From Sphingomonas sp. CFBP 8760 (lineage in GTDB: Bacteria; Pseudomonadota; Alphaproteobacteria; Sphingomonadales; Sphingomonadaceae): a stretch of DNA of 64,000 nucleotides. Below, one piece after another: positions 1 through 8,146 of the stretch. The stretch is taken from the NCBI RefSeq assembly GCF_014841615.1, contig NZ_JACYUG010000008.1:1-64000 (forward strand), given 5' to 3'. Position numbers and translations under genes: made by a program. Numbering within the stretch: the stretch's first letter is position 1; every line of letters starts with the position of its first letter. Below the pieces are notes generated by a model that searched no databases, was not told the origin of the DNA, and worked only from the letters and a program-made list of their open reading frames with translations.

Positions 1-2
1 TG

Positions 3-260
3 AATCACAAGCTGCTGAAATCGCTCAACTCAATTTTCGGTCGGGCTCTCAGATGTCTGCGTGACGTCCAAGTGCCAGATCATGGTGCGGACGATACTGC
101 CCGTTTTATCGCGCGCGCCGCCGAAACGTTCCAAATGACAGCCGGTACGCATGACCTGACACCAGACGTCTTCGACAAGAAGCCGCCCGAACATTGCGAT
201 GTCCCAACGTTGTTGGCTTCTGTCAAAGCAACAGGACAGGTTTCGCCGATCCGGCGTTGA
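3..260 (+). CDS. partial hypothetical ORF entering from the left edge
   Basis: The frame is open from the window edge to a TGA at 258-260, 85 codons. The two bases before it are TG, so an ATG whose A lies outside the window would be in frame and the protein would begin MNHKLLKSLN. A GTG at 72 is another possible start. I do not recognise the product. It shows no signal peptide, membrane segment or familiar motif. It lies beside transposase and kinase debris, so it may itself be the end of a degraded gene. Support is limited to the open frame. Confidence 0.25.
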   Translation, partial: NHKLLKSLNSIFGRALRCLRDVQVPDHGADDTARFIARAAETFQMTAGTHDLTPDVFDKKPPEHCDVPTLLASVKATGQVSPIRR

Positions 261-308
261 AGCTACCAGAAGCAGCCTCCGTTCGAGGTGTGCAACAAGG
301 AAGATTGC

Positions 309-491
309 ATGGGCGAGTTCACCGACAAGGCAGCAGCAGCAGGCAACAAGGTCGCTGGAAGCGTCAAGGAGGCGATCGGCAAGGGCACCGATAACGAACA
401 CCTCGAGGCCAAGGGCAAGGCCCAGCAGCTCAAGGGTACCGGCCAGGACGTTAAGGGCAGCGTCAAGGGCGCTCTGGGCGACGAGATTTAA
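309..491 (+). CDS. CsbD family stress-response protein
   Basis: This 60-residue hydrophilic protein is rich in Gly, Lys and Ala and has the CsbD-family pattern: two similar amphipathic segments, around residues 8-27 (AGNKVAGSVKEAIGKGTDN) and 36-58 (KAQQLKGTGQDVKGSVKGAL). CsbD-like proteins are small, abundant and induced by general stress; their biochemical role is unknown. The ATG at 309 is chosen over an in-frame ATG at 288 because AAGGAAG stands about six bases upstream and the family starts with MG/MN followed by an acidic stretch. The stop overlaps the stop of the convergent kinase fragment by two bases. Alphaproteobacterial CsbD genes are often under the EcfG general stress response, but I did not identify an EcfG promoter here. 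Confidence 0.85.
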   Translation: MGEFTDKAAAAGNKVAGSVKEAIGKGTDNEHLEAKGKAQQLKGTGQDVKGSVKGALGDEI

Positions 492-782
492 GAAGTTTCC
501 CGTCCTGCGGCCGTCGAGTAGTCGGCGGTCGCAGGATGCGTCTTATTACATGGCAGCGTGACGATCACACGAAGTCCGGGGTGGTTGTCTTTCAGACGCA
601 TGGCACCACCATGCGCGGCACTAATCGCAGCTACGAGGTTCAAACCGAGGCCATGACCGTCGTCACGCTCGCGGTCGAGTCTGGCGAAGCGTTGCACGGC
701 GCGTTCCCGATCCTGTTCATGAATACCCAGGCCATCGTCAGCCACCTCCAGGGTAGCACCATCGTCGGTCTGCGTCAGACTA
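488..782 (-). pseudogene. 3' fragment of a sensor histidine kinase (HATPase domain), cut by the IS5 element
   Basis: The translation from the insertion-sequence border to the TAA at 488-490 is the end of a HATPase_c domain. It reads VADDGLGIHEQDRERAVQ (G1 box DxGxGI), then RFARLDRER, then GHGLGLNLVAAISAAHGG (G2 box GLGL), and ends in a strand like GLRVIVTLP. The dimerisation domain, the phosphorylatable His and the N box are missing. The reading frame continues into the insertion sequence but there encodes only transposase antisense. The sequence beyond the far end of the element does not restore the kinase: in that frame there is a stop within about 75 bases, and the DNA instead encodes another transposase tail. 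The kinase was therefore probably already truncated. No function is expected. Confidence 0.7.
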
Positions 783-800
783 AGAGCGCCTAACAGAACC
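783..800 (+). repeat. left terminal inverted repeat of the IS5 element
   Basis: 18 bp, AGAGCGCCTAACAGAACC, identical to the reverse complement of 1640-1657. TA precedes it at 781-782. Confidence 0.93.
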
Positions 801-1604
801 GTATGATCTGATTGATGGTGATGATGCTGGCGGCGAGGGAGGTGAAGGCCTCGTAGATATCGCTTCGTCGTTCGTGGCGGATCGGGATGCGACGGAAACG
901 GTTGAACCATGCATGGGTGCGCTCGACGACCCAGCGGTGCCTGCCGAGGCGTTCGCCGGTATCGACGCCGCGTCGGGCGATGCGTGGGGTGATGCGTGGG
1001 GTGATACCACGGGCGCGACACTCCTGCCGCCGTGCGCGGGCATCATAGGCCTTGTCGGCGTGCAGTTTGGCTGGTCTTTGCCTGGGTCGCCCATGTTGGC
1101 CGCGCAGTGGTGGGATGGCATCGAGGGTGGATGCCATCATCACACTGTCGTGGCGGTTGGCGCCGGTCAGCCGGAACCCGAGTGGCGTGCCGCGGGCATC
1201 GGTGACGAGATGGCGCTTCGTGCCCGGTTTGCCCCGATCTGTCGGGTTCGGACCTGTCGCGCATCCCCCTTTTTGGCGGGCACCGTCGCACTGTCCAGCG
1301 CGGCCCGCGACCAGTCGATCTGCCCTGCGGCATGAAGCCGCTCCAGCAGTAGCCGGTGCAGCTTTGCCCATATCCCTGCAGCCTGCCAGTCGCGCAGCCG
1401 CCGCCAGCACGTCATCCCCGAACCGCAGCCCATCTCCGCAGGCAGCATCTCCCACGGTATTCCCGAGCGCAGCACGAACACGATGCCAGTCAGCACCGCA
1501 CGCGCCGGCACCATCGGCCGGCCACCCTTCGGGCGCGGTCGCTCAGGCGGCAGCAAAGGCTCGATCGTCGTCCATAACTCGTCCGGTATCAGCGTCTTGG
1601 CCAT
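790..1604 (-). CDS. IS5-family transposase made by -1 frameshifting (orfA/orfB)
   Basis: Frame A starts at the ATG at 1604 (MAKTLIPDELWTTIEPLLPP) and carries the DUF4096-like N-terminal domain with KGGRP and LRSGIPWEMLP. It reaches the first catalytic Asp in LDSATVPAKK. Frame B (stop at 790-792) continues GTKRHLVTDARGTPLG, with the second Asp in LHADKAYDA and the Glu in RWVVERTHAWFNRFRR. Together they form one DDE transposase of about 270 residues. The frames meet at a CAAAAAG run (minus strand, 1275-1269), where a -1 slip makes ...PAKKGGCATG. A duplicated ITPR tetrapeptide precedes the Glu motif (12-bp tandem repeat at 979-1002), which is unusual for the family and could affect activity. Confidence 0.88.
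979..1002. repeat. 12-bp tandem duplication inside the transposase
   Basis: GATGCGTGGGGT occurs twice in a row (979-990 and 991-1002). On the coding strand it gives the repeated residues RITPRITP just before IARRG. The duplication keeps the frame. Confidence 0.85.
1265..1275 (-). promoter_or_regulatory. probable -1 ribosomal slippery site in the IS5 transposase
   Basis: On the minus strand the site reads C AAA AAG followed by GGGG, with AAA and AAG as frame A codons. Slipping one base back allows re-pairing on A-rich codons and enters frame B exactly where the transposase homology continues. IS427-group elements are known to use such A-rich slippage sites. No pseudoknot was modelled. Confidence 0.7.
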
Positions 1605-1639
1605 AGTCCAAAGTTTGGAACTGATACGTAACGCTTCAA

Positions 1640-1657
1640 GGTTCTGTTAGGCGCTCT
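1640..1657 (-). repeat. right terminal inverted repeat of the IS5 element
   Basis: 18 bp, exact inverted copy of 783-800. TA follows at 1658-1659. Confidence 0.93.
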
Positions 1658-1658
1658 T

Positions 1659-1775
1659 AATCGGTGCCGTCGCCTCGCCAAGGACTGGGAAGCCTTCATC
1701 GCTTCGTCCGAAGCCTGGATGGTCGTCTCATCCATCAGGCGAATGACGCGTCGTATCGCCAAACTCAAATTATGA
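1659..1775 (+). pseudogene. 3' fragment of another IS5-type transposase
   Basis: Directly after the insertion sequence the plus strand reads NRCRRLAKDWEAFIASSEAW, then MVVSSIRRMTRRIAKLKL and a TGA at 1773-1775. This matches the conserved C-terminal pattern of many IS5-family transposases (RRLAKDwE...SSEAWi..A.iR...RRLA). Everything upstream, including the catalytic residues, is missing because the sequence begins at the border of the intact element. It is a remnant without function. Confidence 0.6.
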
Positions 1776-2419
1776 GGCGGGCTCCTAGACGTTGTAAACC
1801 TGCACCAATGACGAGAAGACTTTGCCTCAAGTACAGGTAATATTCATAATTATTGCGCTCATCTTGGTAAGAAATAACTATGCAAAACGCAAAGCTAAGC
1901 TATCAATGATCGGAGTGCTGGGCTTGATAGGCCATCCGGCGGCAGGCGCAAATTTTGCATAAGTCGCGGCGCCGTACATTCAAAGCATCTCACGGCCGAT
2001 CAGGATTGCATCTACTGGCGTACTGCCGCTCAGAGGGGCGACCTTACCACTTTTCCGGTGGTGTACTGTTTTTGCGATGCATCCACGCCATAGAGTGCTT
2101 GGGCACAAGGGGGCGGCCAGAGCGTGATGGATCGCACCAAATTCTCCACGGTTGCAGGATGCCGATATTGCCGCCTCGTTTTATTGGGTCTTAAACTCAT
2201 CAGATTTGCCATATGTTTGAGAGACATATCAAAAAAATCGGCATTCGAAGAGATAATTGGCAGATTTAATATATTTCCCTACTCGGCAGTTTGTTCTGCA
2301 AAATAAATTTTACCATCAAATTTTTCTATTTGGGACAATTAAGACTGAAAATGCTGCGTTATAAAGTACTGGCGATAGTATATAGCGGTGGAGGGGAATA
2401 AAGGTCGCGAGGGGGCGCC
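1776..2419. other. AT-rich non-coding stretch upstream of the acyltransferase
   Basis: This 644-bp stretch has no ORF I can support; the short frames at 1955-2194 and 2124-2306 resemble nothing known. Base composition drops sharply from about 2190 to 2400 compared with the GC-rich surroundings, suggesting foreign origin or a regulatory leader. A promoter for the acyltransferase probably lies here, but I could not place -35/-10 boxes with confidence. Confidence 0.5.
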
Positions 2420-3505
2420 ATGGCAGATCGCAAAAATAACGTAGGATTCCTGAGGCTTGTGCTTGCCTGCGCCGTCATTGTCGGTCATGCGCCGGAAATG
2501 ATTGACGGAAATGTCAGCAGAGAGCCGCTTGCCACGCTAACTAGCGTTCTTACCTTGGGTAGCGTTGCCGTCGATGGCTTCTTTTTGCTCAGCGGCTATT
2601 TAATTACCGCAAGCATGACCCGTTCGACCCCATTGCGGTACCTTAGTCGCCGGGTGATGCGGATTTATCCGGCTTTCATCGTAGCTTCTCTTATTAGCAT
2701 ATTTATACTAGGGCCGTTAGTTGGTGCTCAAGTATCGGGGGCATTGCCAAAGGCAATTGCTAAAATAGCATTTCTACGACAGCCCGATTACTATATAGGC
2801 CAATTCCCCGGCTTGAAACACTATCCGCTGTTGAATGGTGCGATGTGGACGATCGCCTATGAATTCCGCTGCTACCTGCTTGTCTTCGCGTTGGGGATAT
2901 GTGGTGTCTTACGAAAGCCAGGGATGATGATGGCAATCACTTTGGTTGTACTCGGCCTGTTCGCTGCACTGGGCATCAAACCGTTCGCTACCTCGCTGGC
3001 GGAATGGGGAGATCATGGGGCTATAAAACTGCTGATTGGTGATCCGACGCAGGTCATTCGCCTTACCAGTGCATTTCTGGTTGGCTCCTGCTTATGGGTG
3101 CGAGGCGATGGCCGAACGCCGCAGATCAGCGGCAATGTCGCTGCCATATCCGCGATGGCGATGGTCGTCACCATCGTCGCTGTCCCGGTGATGGGGGAGG
3201 TCGCGGTACTGACTTTGGGTGCAGTGGGCCTGTTCTGGGCATCGTTCCGGGCGAACTTAGGTGTGTTGCAAACGATTAATGACCGGTGGGACATCAGTTA
3301 CGGTACGTATCTCTATGGATGGCCTATCGCGACGTACATCCGATGGGCCTACCCCTCGATTGATCCCTGGACATTGGCCGCCAGTACTGTTCCGCTGGCC
3401 CTCATCGCAGGGGCGGTAAGCTGGCATCTCATCGAGGCGCCTACGAAGGATATTCGTTTGTTCAGGCGTCTGACGTCGTGGCAACGGCAGAGTCTGGTGG
3501 GTTAA
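2420..3505 (+). CDS. acyltransferase family 3 (OafA/YrhL-like) membrane protein
   Basis: This 361-residue multi-pass inner-membrane protein transfers acyl groups, usually acetyl, onto sugars of exopolysaccharide, O-antigen or similar glycans. The family signature is present: RLVLACAVIVGHAPE near residues 11-26, with the His needed for catalysis, and VDGFFLLSGYLIT near residues 52-64. About ten hydrophobic segments follow, and the end WHLIEAPTKDIRLFRR is typical of the family. The ATG at 2420 follows CGAGGGGG at a suitable distance. GC content is lower than in the downstream housekeeping genes and the gene is flanked by transposon remnants, so horizontal transfer is likely. The substrate cannot be deduced; no polysaccharide locus lies nearby. 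Confidence 0.85.
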   Translation: MADRKNNVGFLRLVLACAVIVGHAPEMIDGNVSREPLATLTSVLTLGSVAVDGFFLLSGYLITASMTRSTPLRYLSRRVMRIYPAFIVASLISIFILGPLVGAQVSGALPKAIAKIAFLRQPDYYIGQFPGLKHYPLLNGAMWTIAYEFRCYLLVFALGICGVLRKPGMMMAITLVVLGLFAALGIKPFATSLAEWGDHGAIKLLIGDPTQVIRLTSAFLVGSCLWVRGDGRTPQISGNVAAISAMAMVVTIVAVPVMGEVAVLTLGAVGLFWASFRANLGVLQTINDRWDISYGTYLYGWPIATYIRWAYPSIDPWTLAASTVPLALIAGAVSWHLIEAPTKDIRLFRRLTSWQRQSLVG

Positions 3506-3513
3506 ATTGTCGC

Positions 3514-3549
3514 CATTCCCTCTTGATTTAACATTCCCTCTTGATTTAA
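3514..3549 (+). repeat. two tandem 18-bp repeats after the acyltransferase
   Basis: CATTCCCTCTTGATTTAA occurs twice without a gap (3514-3531 and 3532-3549), starting nine bases after the acyltransferase stop. The rest of 3550-3731 holds no gene that I can support. The repeat may come from replication slippage. Confidence 0.85.
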
Positions 3550-3731
3550 AAGGTGTGTGTCAGCCAATCGATCCTGACGCCGAGCAGGTGGTCAATAAAA
3601 ATATATTCGCTGGCACACGTGACAGATTTCCTTGCAGGAAATGTTCACCGAAACTGATCGCAGGTCGGCTTTTTATACGGGGGGAACAGGCTGATCCCTT
3701 GAAAAGGTCTTCTCCCCGCGCCGGTTGAGAA

Positions 3732-4020
3732 TTACCCGCCGGTGGCAGCTCGCCAGGTGTTTAGTCCCGGCATCTGGTGGATCGGATCGATGATGAACCG
3801 GTTTGGCTCTGACTTCCAGATCTTGGCGATGTACTCGTAGGGTGTGAGGCCGCTGAGCGTCTTGAGCCGGCGGGCGAAGTTGTAGGCCGCCATGAAGTCG
3901 GCGAGGTGCGTCCGGAGCTGGTCATGATTTTCGTCGTGGAAGCGTTTGACGGTCGCCTCCTCGATGGTGCGGTTCATCCGCTCGACCTGTCCGTTGGTCC
4001 ACGAGTGATCTTCCCTCGGT
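3732..4020 (-). pseudogene. 3' fragment of an IS481-type transposase (integrase core end)
   Basis: The minus-strand translation contains HSWTNGQVERMNRTIEEATV, RTHLADFMAAYNFARRLKTL, SGLTPYEYIAKIWKSEP and IHQMPGLNT. This is the C-terminal part of the DDE integrase core of IS481-family transposases, including the Glu of the catalytic triad in GQVERMNR. The homology stops near 4010-4020, where the IS3-type fragment begins in the opposite direction. The two other catalytic Asp residues and the N-terminal helix-turn-helix are missing, so the fragment is inactive. Confidence 0.75.
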
Positions 4021-4062
4021 TTGACGGACACCGATGATAGGCTCTGCGGAGTCAGGAGGTGT

Positions 4063-4428
4063 ATGGTGGCGATTACGACAAAGCGTCGGTTCACGGACGA
4101 GTTCGAGCGCGAAGCGGTTGCGCTGTGGGAGACGAGGGGTCGGATGCAGGCCGAGGTAGCGGCCGAGTTGGGAATCATGCCGACGATGGTGCGTCGTTGG
4201 CAGCGCGAGTTGGGGGATGGCAGCGCTGTGCCGGCAAGCCCGGCGGCGAAGCCGCCAGTATCGCCGCTGGCGTCGCCAGCGGATCAGGCGTCGGAGATCG
4301 CGCGGCTGCGGCGCGAGCTGGACCGGGCGCGGTGGTTGCCGCCAGTATCTTGCCGCGAAACTTCAGCGCAGGCTTGCCGTGAGAAGTGCCACAGTCGACG
4401 CCAGACTAATTCTTGCCGGCCGCGATGA
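4063..4428 (+). pseudogene. truncated IS3-family OrfA (helix-turn-helix transposase subunit)
   Basis: The ATG at 4063, eight bases or less after AGGAGG, opens a frame reading TTKRRFTDEFEREAVALWET, then AAELGIMPTMVRRWQRELGD, and ASEIARLRRELDRAR. This is the HTH_Tnp_1 and leucine-zipper part of an IS3-family OrfA. After about 4332 the expected sequence (MERDILKKA...) is replaced by unrelated residues up to the TGA, and no OrfB follows. The element is therefore broken. It abuts the IS481 fragment head to head near 4020. The 130 bp from 4429 to 4558 contain nothing I can identify. Confidence 0.75.
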
Positions 4429-4558
4429 TGGCGGGCCAATCCGTTACCGCATTTTTCCCACAGCCGGATGGTCCGGGAACCTCATGTAAACGCGCCGGCT
4501 TCCTGTACCCGGTCAGACGTCAAGACGAAGTCCCTCGGCATAGGGCCGAACCGACCGG

Positions 4559-7500
4559 CTACGACACGGTCACGATGTTGTCGTCTCCATCCCGATCGAT
4601 ATATTTGTTATAGGGGTCGATGCCGACGAAAGCAGGTTTGCGGGCGGTGACGATCCGCACCTCCTGCACGCCGTTACGGATCGGCTTTTGCTCCATCGCA
4701 AGAACGTCGGCGCGGGAAAAGCCTCCGAAACCCGGCCGCGCCGTGAATGCCCCGACATCGAACCGGCCGGCGAGGGGAACCGGCTTCTCATTCCCTTGGC
4801 CATCGGCGACAAACTTGGTCGCGTCCACCGTCAGCAGCGTCTCCCAGCGACCGTCCGGCAACCTGCGTGTCGCGGCGGACTTCGCCTTCAGGTCCCACAA
4901 GGTGATCCGCTCGAACAGATCCGCGACCAGCGTGCGTTCCTCCGCATCGCGTGCCAGCGAGGCGAAACCGGCGATCAGATCGGTGGAGCGTGGATAGGGC
5001 GCCCCCCGGAAACGATAGCGGTCGAGCAGCCTGGCAAGCATCCGGTTGACCCGATCCTCGCCCAGCCGGTCCTGCAACAGGTACAGCGCCAGCGAACCTT
5101 TGTTGTAATGGATATATGCCTGGTTCTCCACCCGCATTAGCGGTAGTTCCTCCACCGCCTCACCGCGGCGGCCACGGAGATAGTTGTCGAGTTCGTATTT
5201 CAGGAATCGGCGGATTTTGTCGGGGCCGTAGAGCTGCTTCATCACCATCAGTGCCGAATATTGCGCCATGGTTTCCACCCATAGCGTACCGCCCTGCATG
5301 TCGGCGCTGATGACTTGATGGGCCCAGTACTGATGGGCGATTTCGTGTGCGGTGACATAGGTGACGTAATCGACGCTGTCCGCCGAGCGCGCATCGGCGA
5401 TGAAGCCGATCCGTTCCGAATAGGGGATCGTCCCGGCGAATGCCTGCGCATAAGTCGAATAGCCGGGATATTCGACGATCCGGGCATAATCGAACTGATA
5501 GGGGCCGAAATTGGCGCGATAATAGCCGAGCGCGGCCTGCATCGCGCCAAGCATCCTGTCGACGTTATAGGGGTGGTGCGGATCGTAATGGACCGACAGC
5601 CGGACGCCGTCCGCCATCCGCGTCTTCTCCGCATAGCGTGCGGACTGGATCGAGAAAAAGGCGAGGATCGGCCTGTCCGAGACGAAACGTGCAGTGCGGC
5701 GGCCATCGGCGATCGTATCCTTCACCTTGCGGCCGGGGGCGATCGGGACCTGATCGGCATCGGTCGTCAACGTGATGTCCGACCGGACCCAGTCCGCATG
5801 GACATAGTTGCGCCACTGCGCCGCGCGATCCTCCAGCTTGGCGAGGCGCAGTTCGGCAGGCAGCCCCTGCTTGCGGCGCTTGGCGCGATCCTGCAGCAGG
5901 CCGTCCCGGTCCATCCCGATGACGGGAGCGAACTCATAGTTGTTCAGAAAGGTGCCGTTGCCGACCAGTCGGGTGTCGTCGGTATTGGCGGCGAAGCCCC
6001 GCACCGCCCGTTCGGTACGGAAGCGCAGCGTGCCGGTCGCGCCCGACGCCAGTGCCCGGTCGAAGCGATAGATGCGGTACTGATAATCGGCATCGATCAT
6101 CACCGCACGGGCGCCGGGGACCACCACGTCGGTCAGGCGCGTCCGATCGTCCTGCATCCGCAGGTGGAGATCGCGAAGGGGCGCGCCGGTATCGTTGACG
6201 AACGTAAAACTGCCATCCGCTGTCATCCGCAATGCCGCGGGATAAAGCGCGACGTTCAGCCGGATCGCGGTGAGCGTCGGCTGACGCAGCGCGGCATAGC
6301 GGAGATATTTACGCTCGAACGCCGCGAGACGGGCTTCCTGCTCCGGCTCGCTGCGATAGGTGTTGAGTACATCCATCTGGCGATAGGCGTAGGTGCCGCT
6401 CGCAACGATCACGACCGATGCCGCCGCGATCAGGATGCCGGGCATACCCACCAGCCGCCGTGGTACGCGCCTCAGGCGATGCGCGAGCTTCACATCGGTG
6501 CCGCGCCGCCAGAGCAGGTGCGCGCCCACCGCTAGGATCAATGCCCAACCGGTCCAATACAGCCTCAACCACCAGCCGCGCGCGCCGCCGATCGCATCGC
6601 CGTTCATGTCCGACAGCTTGGTCGAGCCTACGGAGCCGTACAAATAGAGCGGATGCTCCCAGCCGATCGTCGTGAAGACGCTGGTCGCGACGAAATAGAC
6701 GACCATCACCGCCCAGCCGAGATATTTGTTGGGGCTGATGGACTGGATGAACACGGCGAGGACGGCGATCAGGACGAAGTCGATCGTCAACGGCGCCACG
6801 TACCAGGCGAGATATTCATCCAGACGGAGATCGGTGATGCCGCGTGATAGTTGCACGACGATCGCCGCCAGCATCGATACCAGCAGGGCCGTCACCAGCA
6901 CGCCTGCGACCGCCAGCGTCTTGGGCACCATATAGGCCCAATTCGGCAGGGCGGTGGCATCGACGATCTCGTTCATGCCACGCTCGCGGTCCCGCCATAC
7001 CAGCTCGCCCGCATAGTAGATGGCGATGATGAGCGGCATGATTGCGAACGCGCCGGTCAGCTGGTCGATGATCGCGAAGGTCAGCGGATAGGTGGGTGTG
7101 CCGTATTGCTCGCCCGAGGACAGCAGTCGGGCGACGGCATTGGCAAGGCCGATCGCCATCATGATGGCGAAGCCGGGGCTGCGGAAGATCAGCGCCATCT
7201 CGAACCGGGTCCGCGCGACCAGCTGCGTCCACCCCGCCTTGTCCGGCGTGGTCGACGGCAGTATCGCGACGACTTCGGCTTCGCGCGCGGCGAGCTTTAT
7301 CGCACGGCGTTGCTGGCGGCGGAGCAGTCGCTTCGACGCCCCCCGTTCGGCGAACGAGAAGCGGGCATAGGCGATGGCCAGTGCGATAGCCCCGATCGAC
7401 AGACATATCATCCGGTTGATGACCAGAATGCCGGTGAAGATCGGCATGCCCCCATTCGCATCGGCCGCCGTCCAGTAACGGGTGATCCAGCCGAACGCGG

Positions 7501-8140
7501 CACCGCCGAACGGCTCGACATAGGCGATCGTCTCGCGCCATTCGGGTTTGCCGGCCGCAACCCCCATCAGCGAGGAATAGCATATGATGAAGACGACGAC
7601 GGCTAGATAGCTGTACGTCATCGATCGGGTGGTCGTCGCCACCGCGAAGAACACGGCAGCGGTCAGGAACAGGTTGGGCAGGGCAAGAAGCGCATAGGCG
7701 TAGAGATAATCGCCCAGCCGGTTCGGGCCGAGCGTTTCCGGATCGACCCACGGCATCAGCGAGCCGAGCCAGATCGCCGACGGCACGGCCAGAAAGGCGA
7801 TGGCCGCCGCGGCGAAGGCACCGGTGAAGCGGGCAAGCAGGTACGATGCCTTGGTGACGGAGGTCGAGCGCACCATCGCGCCGAATCCACTCTCGTCATC
7901 GCGCACCACCACGTTCGAGACGAACGCGGTCGTCACGAACATGAAGAAAATCGACATGACGATATGCGTGCGCGCCAGCGCGGTTGCGGCGTTCTTGTGG
8001 ACGTTGCCGCCGCTGCCGATCTGGATCTGGTCGATCGTCATCGAACCGAAAGCCAGCAGGAAGAACAGGATCGTGACGACCCAGAAGACGGGGTTCCTTA
8101 GCTGGTAGCGCAACTCGAACCCGGCGATCGCGGCGAACAT
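4559..8140 (-). CDS. ABC transporter permease fused to an M1-family metallopeptidase
   Basis: This 1193-residue inner-membrane protein has two parts. Roughly residues 1-580 are two ABC-2-type permease units with about a dozen membrane segments; the first begins FELRYQLRNPVFWVVTILFF, the second starts near ARTRFEMALIFRSPGF. The last about 600 residues are an M1 aminopeptidase-like domain with the zinc motif HEIAHQYWAHQ at 932-942, the third ligand Glu in LWVETMAQ at about 956, and a downstream YNKGSLALYLL matching the M1 catalytic Tyr region. The partner ATPase gene lies 6 bp upstream (8147-9043), so the pair should form one complex with the peptidase on the periplasmic side. The family is found in many Bacteroidetes and Proteobacteria with unknown substrate. 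A weak ribosome site precedes the ATG at 8140, consistent with coupling. Confidence 0.87.
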   Translation of the reverse strand: MFAAIAGFELRYQLRNPVFWVVTILFFLLAFGSMTIDQIQIGSGGNVHKNAATALARTHIVMSIFFMFVTTAFVSNVVVRDDESGFGAMVRSTSVTKASYLLARFTGAFAAAAIAFLAVPSAIWLGSLMPWVDPETLGPNRLGDYLYAYALLALPNLFLTAAVFFAVATTTRSMTYSYLAVVVFIICYSSLMGVAAGKPEWRETIAYVEPFGGAAFGWITRYWTAADANGGMPIFTGILVINRMICLSIGAIALAIAYARFSFAERGASKRLLRRQQRRAIKLAAREAEVVAILPSTTPDKAGWTQLVARTRFEMALIFRSPGFAIMMAIGLANAVARLLSSGEQYGTPTYPLTFAIIDQLTGAFAIMPLIIAIYYAGELVWRDRERGMNEIVDATALPNWAYMVPKTLAVAGVLVTALLVSMLAAIVVQLSRGITDLRLDEYLAWYVAPLTIDFVLIAVLAVFIQSISPNKYLGWAVMVVYFVATSVFTTIGWEHPLYLYGSVGSTKLSDMNGDAIGGARGWWLRLYWTGWALILAVGAHLLWRRGTDVKLAHRLRRVPRRLVGMPGILIAAASVVIVASGTYAYRQMDVLNTYRSEPEQEARLAAFERKYLRYAALRQPTLTAIRLNVALYPAALRMTADGSFTFVNDTGAPLRDLHLRMQDDRTRLTDVVVPGARAVMIDADYQYRIYRFDRALASGATGTLRFRTERAVRGFAANTDDTRLVGNGTFLNNYEFAPVIGMDRDGLLQDRAKRRKQGLPAELRLAKLEDRAAQWRNYVHADWVRSDITLTTDADQVPIAPGRKVKDTIADGRRTARFVSDRPILAFFSIQSARYAEKTRMADGVRLSVHYDPHHPYNVDRMLGAMQAALGYYRANFGPYQFDYARIVEYPGYSTYAQAFAGTIPYSERIGFIADARSADSVDYVTYVTAHEIAHQYWAHQVISADMQGGTLWVETMAQYSALMVMKQLYGPDKIRRFLKYELDNYLRGRRGEAVEELPLMRVENQAYIHYNKGSLALYLLQDRLGEDRVNRMLARLLDRYRFRGAPYPRSTDLIAGFASLARDAEERTLVADLFERITLWDLKAKSAATRRLPDGRWETLLTVDATKFVADGQGNEKPVPLAGRFDVGAFTARPGFGGFSRADVLAMEQKPIRNGVQEVRIVTARKPAFVGIDPYNKYIDRDGDDNIVTVS

Positions 8141-8146
8141 GGCCGG

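Larger units (their letters stand above)
783..1657 (-). mobile_element. complete IS5-family (IS427-like) insertion sequence, 875 bp
   Basis: The element is bounded by perfect 18-bp inverted repeats, AGAGCGCCTAACAGAACC at 783-800 and its reverse complement at 1640-1657. Both ends are flanked by TA (781-782 and 1658-1659), consistent with the 2-bp target duplication typical of the IS427 group. The transposase lies on the minus strand in two frames joined by a probable programmed -1 shift. It interrupts a kinase fragment on the left and a different transposase tail on the right, so it has inserted into DNA that was already mobile-element debris. The intact ends and open frames suggest it arrived recently. 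Confidence 0.92.

Noticed and set aside
1955-2194. 79-codon plus-strand frame in the AT-rich stretch
   Set aside because: No ribosome site, no recognisable sequence, codon use unlike neighbours.
3514-3549. Direct repeats as a possible CRISPR start
   Set aside because: Only two adjacent copies without spacers.
3507-3728. 73-codon plus-strand frame after the acyltransferase
   Set aside because: Begins inside the tandem repeat and has no homology that I can see.
4429-4558. Possible continuation of the IS3 element
   Set aside because: No OrfB motif or terminal repeat could be found in any frame.
5315-6535. 406-codon plus-strand frame opposite the permease-peptidase
   Set aside because: Antisense shadow; the opposite frame has complete M1 motifs.
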